Assembly: GCA_002348925.1 (NCBI GenBank)
Contig: DEBV01000004.1
Location: 1 to 41,801, forward strand
Source of the DNA: Alphaproteobacteria bacterium UBA2947
GTDB lineage: Bacteria; Pseudomonadota; Alphaproteobacteria; Rs-D84
Reading direction: 5' to 3'
Length of the DNA: 41,801 nt
Part shown: one piece after another, positions 7,664 through 16,185 of the stretch
How positions within the stretch are numbered: the first letter of the stretch is position 1
How the letters are laid out: the number at the start of each line of letters is the position of its first letter
Translations under genes and position numbers: made by a program
The notes under the pieces: generated by a model
What the model saw: the letters and a program-made list of their open reading frames with translations, nothing else
What the model was told of the DNA's origin: nothing
The model's database searches: none

Positions 7664-7930
7664 ATGGCACATAAGAAAGCAGGTTCTGCATCAACAAACG
7701 GACGCGATTCAGCTGGACGCAGATTGGGTGTTAAAAAATCTGGTGGCAGCCGCGTTATCCCAGGCAATATCATCATTCGTCAACGTGGAACTGCGGTTCA
7801 TCCTGGATTGAATGTTGGTATGGGTAAAGATCACACACTGTTTGCAAAAATCGCAGGTATTGTCACTTTCAAACGTGGCAACGGCGACAGAAAAACAGTT
7901 TCTGTTGTTCCAGAAACCGAAGCAAAATAA
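7664..7930 (+). CDS. rpmA: 50S ribosomal protein L27
   Basis: 88 residues. The N-terminus MAHKKAGSASTNGRDSAGRR and the following LGVKKSGG are diagnostic for L27, whose N-terminal tail reaches the peptidyl transferase centre and contacts the P-site tRNA. AAGGAG 10 nt upstream is a strong ribosome-binding site. There is no cleavable N-terminal extension of the Firmicutes type. It is second in the rplU-rpmA operon. The cgtA/obg gene that often follows in other bacteria is not here. Confidence 0.98.
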   Translation: MAHKKAGSASTNGRDSAGRRLGVKKSGGSRVIPGNIIIRQRGTAVHPGLNVGMGKDHTLFAKIAGIVTFKRGNGDRKTVSVVPETEAK

Positions 7931-7952
7931 TTTTTAAATATTTTGTTATTTT

Positions 7953-7979
7953 CACCGCCCAATCGGGCGGTGTTTTTTT
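7953..7979 (+). terminator. rplU-rpmA terminator
   Basis: Stem CACCGCCC / GGGCGGTG with an AATC loop and a run of seven T. The stem core is identical to the terminator at 4829. Confidence 0.9.
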
Positions 7980-8010
7980 ATAAATCTGCTTTTTTTATTG
8001 TGGTTTTTAT

Positions 8011-8018
8011 GTTATAAT
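8011..8018 (+). promoter_or_regulatory. extended -10 element before the 850-residue protein
   Basis: TG at 8010-8011, then T and TATAAT (8013-8018). No good -35 is visible. The transcript would start near 8025, only about 6 nt before the ATG at 8031, so most of the AGGCAGGA ribosome-binding site at 8021-8028 may be lost. Confidence 0.5.
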
Positions 8019-8030
8019 TAAAGGCAGGAA

Positions 8031-10583
8031 ATGAGAAGATTTTCGTTATTCTTTTTCATGGTTGCTTTCGCTGCAACAAACGTGTTTGCGGCAGAGTCTT
8101 CTATATCCCGCACAATTCCAAATAAAAATGCAAGTGATGCAACAGAACGCGTTGAAACCAGTACTGCAAAAAATCGCAGCGCGCGTACCGTTTCGCGTAC
8201 CGCACCAAATGCAACAAAATCGTCCACTAAAACGGTAAATGTTGTATCACGCAGTGTAAATAATCGTAAAAATAATACTGGTTCTTCGTTGGGGGCGGCA
8301 GTAAACACTGTTGGGCGCAGTGCACGTACTGATGCCGCCAGTATTAACAGCAGTCCAGCACTTCGTCGTGCAGGTGTGACATTGCGTGCGTCTACTGCGG
8401 AAGTTGGTGGTCGTGCAACAATTGGAAATACAGGCATTCAAACAGGTTCTAATATTGATGAACAAGTTCGTGGTGTTCAATCGCGTGCGTCTATATTTGG
8501 GGGCGGTAAAAAAACAAATATTACCGCGGAATCTTTGGCAAATGCAAAAGACGTTTTGGAAAAAACATCTGATTTGAATAACACTTGTCAGCAACAATAC
8601 AACGAATGTATGGACCAGTTTTGTGCGGTTGTAGATGCAAACCAAAAAAGATGTTCTTGTTCTGCGAATTTGTCTAAATATTCCAAAGTTCAAAAGGCGG
8701 TGGAAGATGCAAATGCCGAATTAAACGATGTTGCACAACGTATCCGTTATGTTGGTTTGTCTGCTGATGAAATTCGTGCGATTATGTCTGCAACAGAGGC
8801 GGAATTGGAAATGTCCAAGACAAAAGACAGTACGCAAACCCGTTCTATGTTGGACGACATTGCCGAAATGTTGAAAGACCCAACTTCTTCTACAACTTTG
8901 ACTTCGTCAACAACTGCGGATTCTTTGTTGGATATGGATTTGGATTTTTCATCTGATTCATCAGATTTGTTTTCGCTTGATATTTTCAACACATCAAACA
9001 CAGACATTTCTTCTAAACGTGGCAAGGCTCTTTATAACGAAGCAAAAAAACGTTGCAAAACTGTTTTGAATCGCTGCAAAGATGCAGGCGGTACGGAAAG
9101 TCAAATTTCTGGCAACTATGATTTGGCAATTGATAAAGATTGTGTTGCGTATGAACAGGGTTTGGAAAAATTAAATGATACATTGAAAAACAATGTGCGC
9201 AGTGCGAATTTAATGTTGCAAAAGGCGCGCCTTGCGGTGTTGCAAAATAAAAACCAATACGGAATCAAAGAATGTGTGGCTGCGCTGGAAAATTGTATGC
9301 TGGACGACATGGTTTGTGGCGATGATTACATAAAATGCGTAGATCCAACCAAGATGTTTATTGATGAAAATGGCAAGGTTATATTGGGACGCAATATTGC
9401 AAACATAACCAATTCAATGACTGCGTATAACAACACAAATATAAATGCAGATTTTATCAAAAGTTCGGTTGGTGATACAACTTGTGCTAACCATGATGGT
9501 GCGTGTGTTGTGAATTATTTACTGACGAAAATTGGAACAGGGGCAACCGTCAAAGACGGTGGGCTTTGCCGCGCAGTATTGGATAAATGTCAAGATTACA
9601 CATATGTTCAAAACGGCAAAACATCAACATATAATCCGTACAATGATGTTATTGTAAATTATATTCAACGCGCAATGGTAAATATAAAATCTGCACAATC
9701 AAAGATAATTTCGAATTATGCAGCGAATTGTATGTCTGATGTTCAAGATTGCTACAGCCAACAAAACAGCCAGATTACATCGTGGACATCGGCTGCAACG
9801 ATAGACAATATCTATAAAGTTTTAACAGGAACTTGCTACAGCACCGCGTTAACCTGTGGTTATGCGGTCTTTGCGTATGATAAAGAAATGGGCAATGCCA
9901 TTAGCGATACTTCATTGCCTGAATCTGATAAACAATTAAAACTTATAGACGGTATTTCACAAATGTTCTATCAAACCATGTTATGTCCGGATAATTCTGA
10001 ATATGTTACAGAAACTACAGCTGGTATGGTTAACGACAGGTGTGCATGCAAGGCAGGGTATGTGGTTTCTGGGGGACAGTGTGTGGTGTCTTGTCCGACT
10101 GATAAATCAAAGAAGCTTTTTGGAACATGTACTGCACAATGTCCAACTGGTATGATAGAAAAAAATAATGAATGTTTGTTGAGTGTACATTCAGAAATTA
10201 GTAATGCGTTTTATTTTGCAGAAGTTGAAGGTGTTTGTGTTGGTTGGGAAGGCAATTCTACAATATGTAATAAAGATTTTCCGATTGTAGCCAGCTTTGA
10301 ATATGGTGATGTTTATGGAAAAACGAAGGCGGAACATCGTACTAGAACTTCTTATGGTTATAATCATGTTCCTTTCGAAGAGGAATACTATGACTGTTAT
10401 GCTAAGATAATAGAATATCATTCAAAGAATAGTGTTGTATATGGGTTAGGAGGTGACTGGGTCTATGTGGGAGAGGCGGATTTTTATTACCAGTGCCCAG
10501 ATATAGCCGCAGGTTATTTTCAAGATGAAGACATGTTAGGACGTTATTTTGGAAAATATGGCACAATGGAATGGCCTGAATAA
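8031..10583 (+). CDS. large secreted Cys-rich protein, family A copy 2
   Basis: 850 residues. The signal peptide (MRRFSLFFFMVAFAATNVFA) is followed by about 150 residues of basic Ser/Thr/Arg/Asn low-complexity sequence with R-x-V-S-R units (ARTVSRT, VNVVSRSVNN). At about 185-212 sits the Cys motif CQQQYNECMDQFC...RCSCSA, then a helix rich in Glu/Asp/Ala, at the same place as in the 714-residue protein. The two are paralogues. Further paired-Cys segments follow, including CMSDVQDCYSQQN. From about residue 655 the style changes to EGF/TNFR-like Cys units (CACKAGYVVSGGQC, SCPTDKSKK, QCPTGMIEKNNEC), like those in the giant repeat proteins at 36204 and 39415. The last 110 residues are aromatic and acidic. 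Function is unknown and export is strongly suggested. It converges on dnaQ with no obvious terminator between them. Confidence 0.85.
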   Translation: MRRFSLFFFMVAFAATNVFAAESSISRTIPNKNASDATERVETSTAKNRSARTVSRTAPNATKSSTKTVNVVSRSVNNRKNNTGSSLGAAVNTVGRSARTDAASINSSPALRRAGVTLRASTAEVGGRATIGNTGIQTGSNIDEQVRGVQSRASIFGGGKKTNITAESLANAKDVLEKTSDLNNTCQQQYNECMDQFCAVVDANQKRCSCSANLSKYSKVQKAVEDANAELNDVAQRIRYVGLSADEIRAIMSATEAELEMSKTKDSTQTRSMLDDIAEMLKDPTSSTTLTSSTTADSLLDMDLDFSSDSSDLFSLDIFNTSNTDISSKRGKALYNEAKKRCKTVLNRCKDAGGTESQISGNYDLAIDKDCVAYEQGLEKLNDTLKNNVRSANLMLQKARLAVLQNKNQYGIKECVAALENCMLDDMVCGDDYIKCVDPTKMFIDENGKVILGRNIANITNSMTAYNNTNINADFIKSSVGDTTCANHDGACVVNYLLTKIGTGATVKDGGLCRAVLDKCQDYTYVQNGKTSTYNPYNDVIVNYIQRAMVNIKSAQSKIISNYAANCMSDVQDCYSQQNSQITSWTSAATIDNIYKVLTGTCYSTALTCGYAVFAYDKEMGNAISDTSLPESDKQLKLIDGISQMFYQTMLCPDNSEYVTETTAGMVNDRCACKAGYVVSGGQCVVSCPTDKSKKLFGTCTAQCPTGMIEKNNECLLSVHSEISNAFYFAEVEGVCVGWEGNSTICNKDFPIVASFEYGDVYGKTKAEHRTRTSYGYNHVPFEEEYYDCYAKIIEYHSKNSVVYGLGGDWVYVGEADFYYQCPDIAAGYFQDEDMLGRYFGKYGTMEWPE

Positions 10584-10615
10584 TAACCATAAAATTATTG
10601 TTTTTTCTGATTTAA

Positions 10616-11296
10616 TTATTCTGCCATCAAATTTTCCATAAATTTGTTATGAATTTCCAGTTCTTCCGCGGGGACTTCGAATTTTCTGTGTGGAAATTCT
10701 GTGCCAATCTTTGGGGTTTTTAAGAATGCGTCATGTTGTTCTTTGATAAGTTCGTTTATATCTATCGCAGGTGCTGTGTTTTCCAGTTCTGTATAAACGT
10801 GTGCCAAAATTTCCGCGTCAATTAATGCGCCGTGTGCGTCTGCACGTGCGGTTAATGATACCCCAAACCATTTTGCCAATGCGTCCAATGTATAACTTTT
10901 GGGTCCAAATACGCGATTGCGTGCGATAACAATACTGTCCAGCATTTGTGAACGCGGAATCGGTTTTAAATGCAGTTTTTCCAATTCGTAATTTATAAAC
11001 GGAAAGTCAAAATCAAGGCCGTTGTGTGCCACAATTTGTGCATCGCCAATAAATTCCAGAAACTTTGGTGCAATAACAGACATTTTTGGTTTGTCTTCCA
11101 AAAACGCATTAGATATTTTGTGAACCATATATGTTTCAGGTGGAATAATTTTGCCTTCGGGATTTATGTATTCGTGGAAAGTATTATCTGTCAATTTGCC
11201 ATCAACCAATTCGACCGCCCCAATTTCAATACAGCGGTCACCGCGCATATATTCAAATCCAGTCGTTTCGATATCAAAGCAAATTATTCGTGCCAT
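10616..11296 (-). CDS. dnaQ: DNA polymerase III epsilon subunit (3'-5' exonuclease)
   Basis: 226 residues with the three DEDDh exonuclease motifs: FDIETTG at residues 7-13 (catalytic Asp and Glu), VAHNGLDFDFPF near 95 (second Asp) and ADAHGALIDAEILAHVY near 160 (general-base His and last Asp). This is the proofreading subunit of the replicative polymerase. The C-terminal part that binds the alpha subunit (about residues 180-226) is present but poorly conserved. The ATG at 11296 gives MARIICFDIETTG with GGGAAGG well spaced. An ATG at 11299 is adjacent and would place the site too close. It is transcribed divergently from uvrD through an overlapping promoter. Confidence 0.95.
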   Translation of the reverse strand: MARIICFDIETTGFEYMRGDRCIEIGAVELVDGKLTDNTFHEYINPEGKIIPPETYMVHKISNAFLEDKPKMSVIAPKFLEFIGDAQIVAHNGLDFDFPFINYELEKLHLKPIPRSQMLDSIVIARNRVFGPKSYTLDALAKWFGVSLTARADAHGALIDAEILAHVYTELENTAPAIDINELIKEQHDAFLKTPKIGTEFPHRKFEVPAEELEIHNKFMENLMAE

Positions 11297-11319
11297 CATC
11301 CTTCCCTTTGGTTTTTTTG

Positions 11320-11349
11320 ATTGTATAGAAATCTTTTATAAATTACAAT
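11320..11349. promoter_or_regulatory. overlapping divergent promoters of dnaQ and uvrD
   Basis: Plus strand: TTGTAT (11321-11326), 17 nt, TACAAT (11344-11349) for uvrD. Minus strand: TTGTAA (complement of 11343-11348), 17 nt, TACAAT (complement of 11320-11325) for dnaQ. Each hexamer serves as a -35 on one strand and a -10 on the other. Confidence 0.6.
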
Positions 11350-11365
11350 ACGGAAAATTGAAAAA

Positions 11366-13438
11366 ATGTCCATAGATTATATGTCTGGTTTGAACGAACA
11401 ACAAGAATTGGCTGTCTGTACAATTGACGGGCCTCTTTTGGTATTGTCTGGTGCAGGAACAGGCAAAACGCGCGTTTTAACTTCGCGTGTTGCGCATATT
11501 TTGTATTCTGGTGTGGCGTACCCATGGCAGATATTGGCGTTGACCTTTACCAACAAGGCGGCAAATGAAATGCGCTTTCGTGTGGCGCAATATTCTGAAA
11601 TTGCGCATTTGTGTGGCGATTTATGGATGGGAACTTTTCATTCAATATGTTTGCGAATTTTGCGGTCTAATTATGCAGCGGCTGGACTTCGTCGTGATTT
11701 TCTGATTTATGGTGAAGACGACCAAAAGGCTGTTCTTAAACGTGTTATAACGAATCTTGCGCTGGATACCAAGGAATTTAATCCGTCTGATTGGGTGGAA
11801 AGAATTTCAAATATCAAAGACAAAGGCGAATTTGATTTTGATAAAACGAACTTGTCACCCGTCGCGCAGAAAATATTGTGCGAATATAACGCAGAATTGA
11901 CCCGTCTGGGCGCGATTGATTTCGGGGACATAATCTTGTTCGTTTTAAAATTATTCGCTTCTCACGAAGAAATTTTGCGCAAATATCAAAATCAGTTCAA
12001 ATACATAATGGTCGATGAATTTCAGGACACTAATGCGGCACAAATGAAATTATTAAAAATGTTAACCCAAAATCAAGATGTGCCAAATATTTGCTGTGTG
12101 GGCGATGATGACCAATCTATTTATTCTTGGCGTGGCGCAGAAATAAGAAATATTTTGGAATTTGAAAAGACTTTCCCAAATGCAAAGATAATTCGCCTTG
12201 AAACAAATTACCGCAGTACAGGAAATATTCTGGGGGCGGCAAATTCTTTGATTAAAAACAATATGGGACGCCTTGGCAAAGAGTTACGTACGGCCCCAGG
12301 TGTTGATAATGGCGAACCTGTTTATGCGTTGACTGTGCCGTCTGATTGGGACGAAGCGCGCTTTATAGCCGATACGATAACACGGAACGCGAACAATAAT
12401 TTTTCAGCTTTTGCAGTGCTAATTCGTATGGGTTCGCTGTCGCGTCCGTTTGAAGAAGAATTTACATCGCGTCAAATTCCTTATCGTTTGGTTGGTGCGA
12501 CAAAATTCTATGACAGGGCGGAAATTCGCGATGCGATTGCATATATTCGTTTATTGGTTTATCCATTTGATGATGTTTCGTTTGAACGTATTATATCTAA
12601 ACCGTCGCGTCAGATTGGACCAGCTGCAATAACTAAATTACGCGAAAGCGGTAAAAGTTTAATGGATGCATTGCGGACAACAAAATTATCAGCAAAACAA
12701 CAAATTCTGGCAAATGAATTTTTATCTGCATTTGATTTTGATTGGCAGAGTGTTGCACCAAAAGAAGCTGTACAACAGTTGTTGGAAAACAGTGGCTATC
12801 TTAAAATGTGGCGCAATTCAAAAGATACAGATAGCCCCGAAAGATTGGAACATATTCGCGAACTTATAAATACGGTTGTCGCAAAGTATAATACATTGCC
12901 TGAATTTTTGGAACATGCTGCACTGATGATGACAGATGATAACGACAGTGAATTGGACGGGAAAAATTTGGTTTCTATAATGACCATCCATGCTGCTAAA
13001 GGTTTGGAATTTGATACTGTATTTTTACCAGCATGGGAAGAAGGTATATTCCCAAACGAAAAGAAAAACGATTCAGATATCGAAGAAGAAAGGCGACTTG
13101 CCTATGTTGCAATTACGCGTGCACGTAAACGTGCAATAATCACAAATGCGATGGTGCGTACAGTGTTTGGTCAACGTCTTTACCAAATGCCTTCGCGTTT
13201 CATAAATGAAATAGATACCAGATTTGTAAGTTTTAACGGCAATCAAAAACCAAAATATTCTGCGCCAAGCGCACCCCAAAAACCAAAATTCAAAAATGAA
13301 TCTGTCGTTGGAAAAATGGTATCGCATCGTGAAATGGGTACGGGGGTAGTTATTGCGGAAAACGACAAGACCTTAACAGTTGCGTTTAAAACACGTGGTA
13401 TTAAAAATGTTGCACGTGATTTTGTAAAGTTTATTTAA
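11366..13438 (+). CDS. uvrD: ATP-dependent DNA helicase UvrD/PcrA
   Basis: 690 residues with the full set of superfamily 1A motifs: Walker A LSGAGTGKT near residue 29, motif Ia TFTNKAA, Walker B DEFQDTN near 218, motif III GDDDQSIYSWRGA, motif IV NYRST, motif V MTIHAAKGLEFD near 550 and motif VI YVAITRARK. UvrD unwinds DNA 3'-5' in nucleotide excision and mismatch repair. The C-terminus has the tudor-like end (GKMVSHREMGTGVV) typical of UvrD/PcrA. Rep is the main alternative name, but that C-terminal domain favours UvrD. No clear ribosome-binding site is visible before ATG 11366, and an in-frame ATG at 11381 is possible. The stop codon is one base from the stop of the convergent VirB6-like operon, with no terminator in between. 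Confidence 0.95.
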   Translation: MSIDYMSGLNEQQELAVCTIDGPLLVLSGAGTGKTRVLTSRVAHILYSGVAYPWQILALTFTNKAANEMRFRVAQYSEIAHLCGDLWMGTFHSICLRILRSNYAAAGLRRDFLIYGEDDQKAVLKRVITNLALDTKEFNPSDWVERISNIKDKGEFDFDKTNLSPVAQKILCEYNAELTRLGAIDFGDIILFVLKLFASHEEILRKYQNQFKYIMVDEFQDTNAAQMKLLKMLTQNQDVPNICCVGDDDQSIYSWRGAEIRNILEFEKTFPNAKIIRLETNYRSTGNILGAANSLIKNNMGRLGKELRTAPGVDNGEPVYALTVPSDWDEARFIADTITRNANNNFSAFAVLIRMGSLSRPFEEEFTSRQIPYRLVGATKFYDRAEIRDAIAYIRLLVYPFDDVSFERIISKPSRQIGPAAITKLRESGKSLMDALRTTKLSAKQQILANEFLSAFDFDWQSVAPKEAVQQLLENSGYLKMWRNSKDTDSPERLEHIRELINTVVAKYNTLPEFLEHAALMMTDDNDSELDGKNLVSIMTIHAAKGLEFDTVFLPAWEEGIFPNEKKNDSDIEEERRLAYVAITRARKRAIITNAMVRTVFGQRLYQMPSRFINEIDTRFVSFNGNQKPKYSAPSAPQKPKFKNESVVGKMVSHREMGTGVVIAENDKTLTVAFKTRGIKNVARDFVKFI

Positions 13439-13439
13439 A

Positions 13440-14723
13440 TTATTTTTTCTTTAACCACGCATCAAATAATTTACCGCTTACAGTTTTAACATTGCCCCAA
13501 ACTGTCTTGGTGTCGTTTTTCAATTTTTCACCAAAAGAATTATCTATTTTTCCACCAATACCTTTTGCCAGTTCGTCTGCTTTGCCACCCAGATAGAAAA
13601 CAATAGCACCACACAATATCATTGTCATTGCTGAACCAACTGCATAAGTGTTATTGCTGTCTATGGATATTATGTTTGTTAATAATGCTGCACATATCGC
13701 AATAACTATGGCCAGCGATACAAAATAAATTGCCGCATTTATAAATGCAGATATAATATCTGATAATTTTTTTGTGTTAAATACTTTTAATAGACCAGAA
13801 AATATTTGTCCTGCATAATTTGTTTCTTTGCTGCCAGGCATAGATTCTGCCAATGCGGTAAAAGGCAACATCAAAAGTTTTAAAAACAAATCTGCGACAA
13901 CACCAAGCGTCATAAACGCATATTTGAAAATGCAACCGATAAACATAACCATGCAAACCAAACCGACGATAACCATAGTCGCACTGTGTCCAAAACCGTT
14001 AATCATCCATTCAAATGCAGAAGCAGTTGCGTGATAGAAATATACAGACAAACGTGATGGTAAACACATTATATTTGCCGCAGCGTCTGGGTTGATTAAA
14101 AGTTTATCTGATGTGTTTGCATTAACATACTGATGAATTGTTGCACAAGTATCTGGAATATTAACATTATAAGTTTGTGCAACAGCACCCAAAATAAAAT
14201 CAGATAAATACACACCAAGCGACAGAATAGGTGTTATAACCATTGTGAACAATTTTGCAGGTCCATAATTTAACACAATTACCCAAATTGCAATAGTTAT
14301 GCCTTTGATAAATATATCATATAAAACAGTTTTATAATCTGTTGATTCGCGAATCATTCTGTATGCTTCCAATGCTATCCAAAAAGCATACATAACAAAC
14401 AAAAACCATATAACGAATCGCACCAAAGATATTTGTAAAACATAATCGATTGAAGATAGGGCCTTCATAAATACCAGTCCCAGTTTTACTTCCACAGGAA
14501 CAAAATTTGTTGAATGCAGATTTGTTTGAAAAGTTTGTTGAAAATTTTTTACATCATCGGACAAATCATTATTGTAAGTTTTCATATTGTCCAAAGTCAT
14601 CCAGTTGCCGTATTCGCCAACATCACCATTTGGAACGTTGCCTGCCGCGTATGTTGCACCAACAAATGCAGTCACGCAAAAAATACAAACTAATAAAAAT
14701 TTCAAAATTTTACGAATCTGCAT
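13440..14723 (-). CDS. VirB6/TrbL-like polytopic membrane protein, paralogue 5
   Basis: 427 residues from the start at 14723, which has AAGGA upstream and begins with a signal-like segment (MQIRKILKFLLVCIFC...ATYAAG). A soluble periplasmic stretch of about 80 residues precedes about six hydrophobic segments. The pattern FIKGITIAIWVIVLNYGPAKL followed by a loop and MVITPILSLGVYL resembles the conserved core of VirB6/TrbL, the inner-membrane channel component of type IV secretion systems. A periplasmic loop carries two Cys (DTCATIHQY, NIMCLPSRL). The C-terminus is a charged cytoplasmic tail with VWGNVK and a Lys-rich end. It is last in a four-gene operon with a 1-nt gap to the gene before it. 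The family call rests on topology and similarity to its neighbours. Confidence 0.65.
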   Translation of the reverse strand: MQIRKILKFLLVCIFCVTAFVGATYAAGNVPNGDVGEYGNWMTLDNMKTYNNDLSDDVKNFQQTFQTNLHSTNFVPVEVKLGLVFMKALSSIDYVLQISLVRFVIWFLFVMYAFWIALEAYRMIRESTDYKTVLYDIFIKGITIAIWVIVLNYGPAKLFTMVITPILSLGVYLSDFILGAVAQTYNVNIPDTCATIHQYVNANTSDKLLINPDAAANIMCLPSRLSVYFYHATASAFEWMINGFGHSATMVIVGLVCMVMFIGCIFKYAFMTLGVVADLFLKLLMLPFTALAESMPGSKETNYAGQIFSGLLKVFNTKKLSDIISAFINAAIYFVSLAIVIAICAALLTNIISIDSNNTYAVGSAMTMILCGAIVFYLGGKADELAKGIGGKIDNSFGEKLKNDTKTVWGNVKTVSGKLFDAWLKKK

Positions 14724-14724
14724 T

Positions 14725-16185
14725 TTATTTTTCCTTGTCCATTTTTTCGCGAACTTTTTCATATATTTTAACAGGCGCATTATAAGCGGTTTTTCCAAAG
14801 TCTTTTACCCATTGACCATAATCAAAAGATTCTTTGCCTTCTGAGCCTAATATTTCGTCTACCTTTGGTGACACAACCCAGAAGTACAAGAAGAATACGC
14901 CAAACATAAATAACAAGAATTCAAATCCGTCATCCATGAAATCAAAAGCCCCAGGATATCTTTTTTCAACAATTGTTTTCTGAGTTTTAAAACATGCTGT
15001 GAATTTTTCTTTGTCCATTTCACCGTCAATCAAAGACACTTTTTCACATGTCGAAAACACATTCATAACAGACATTGTTTTTGCGTCCATGTTTTGTTTT
15101 GTTACATCAGAAAGCAGTGGTGGCAATATGCTGGTAAAACCATCTTCGGGGCCTGGATAGAATTCATCAGCAGCAAAATAAACGACCGCATATATGATTA
15201 CTATTTTTAAACTGATTTTTAATATGCTAATTGCAGAATCTATCAACATTTTTATGCCAGAATTTAACAAGCCCTTGGCCAGTCCCCAAACTTGTTCAAA
15301 TGCAGCGGCTGCAATTAAAAGCGGCATAAATATAATGATGAAAACTAATTTAAAGAAAACAGTTAATATCTTAAAGAATAAATCAAACCCAATAATCAGG
15401 AACATTATAACCAAAGCAAATCCAGCCAGCCATGTAAACATACCACCGACTTTTTCATTTAAATCCAGCCATGAATAATTCATCAGGGCAAAACCACCAC
15501 CTGCACCAGCCAACATAACAGTATTTAAATTACCGACTACACACATAAATGGGTGTAATACAGGTGTAAATATATCTTCGTCTTTATCCGAAATTTCTGG
15601 GATTTCACATTTTGCACCGCTTATAACACCTGTTGCCATCATGGAAAGATTTGTTCCAATATACATTACAGGTGTCACAGTTATATTTGTGACGGCTTTC
15701 AATGTTGTTGTTCCGCTCCAACTTAACGCACCAATTAAAGCGCCCGCAATTAAAACGCGTACACCTGTTTTCCAAACTTTTTCAAACCATTTTTTAAAAT
15801 CGAGTTTTGGTTCATTATCTGTTAAATCTTTTATATCTTTGGATGCGGCTTGTTCGCGAAAGAAAGAAAGTGTGTGAAAAATTAAAAATATGCCAAACCC
15901 AACCGCCATCAGTATCCATAAATTATGAACAATGCCGTTCCAGAACATTTCTGTCGCACGGCCCAGTACAGCAAACAAATCACCAAGATATGCACAAAGG
16001 AAACAGCCATTAACAGATGCAGCATCACCGTTGTTGCTGCCTATTTGTTGCATAAACGCATCAACGCTGGTGTATGAAAGAGACGCACCACCCAAAGAAT
16101 GACTTAAATACCAAATGCCAATACCCAACGCGATTGCGCCCATCAAAAATTTCAAGCCGTTTAAGATAAGCCATTTTTTTATCAT
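14725..16185 (-). CDS. VirB6/TrbL-like polytopic membrane protein, paralogue 4
   Basis: 486 residues. An N-terminal membrane segment (about residues 8-28) is followed by a conserved Cys pair C61-x-x-C64 (NGCFLCAYLGDLF), which matches CWTC in two neighbouring paralogues. Then come further membrane segments, a cytoplasmic charged loop (residues about 115-135), a segment VRVLIAGALIGAL, a Cys-bearing periplasmic loop, and a block of hydrophobic helices near 240-340. It ends in a long basic tail. The layout is that of a VirB6-type T4SS inner-membrane protein. Its ATG overlaps the upstream stop codon (ATGA), so translation is probably coupled. It is the third gene in the minus-strand operon. Confidence 0.65.
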   Translation of the reverse strand: MIKKWLILNGLKFLMGAIALGIGIWYLSHSLGGASLSYTSVDAFMQQIGSNNGDAASVNGCFLCAYLGDLFAVLGRATEMFWNGIVHNLWILMAVGFGIFLIFHTLSFFREQAASKDIKDLTDNEPKLDFKKWFEKVWKTGVRVLIAGALIGALSWSGTTTLKAVTNITVTPVMYIGTNLSMMATGVISGAKCEIPEISDKDEDIFTPVLHPFMCVVGNLNTVMLAGAGGGFALMNYSWLDLNEKVGGMFTWLAGFALVIMFLIIGFDLFFKILTVFFKLVFIIIFMPLLIAAAAFEQVWGLAKGLLNSGIKMLIDSAISILKISLKIVIIYAVVYFAADEFYPGPEDGFTSILPPLLSDVTKQNMDAKTMSVMNVFSTCEKVSLIDGEMDKEKFTACFKTQKTIVEKRYPGAFDFMDDGFEFLLFMFGVFFLYFWVVSPKVDEILGSEGKESFDYGQWVKDFGKTAYNAPVKIYEKVREKMDKEK

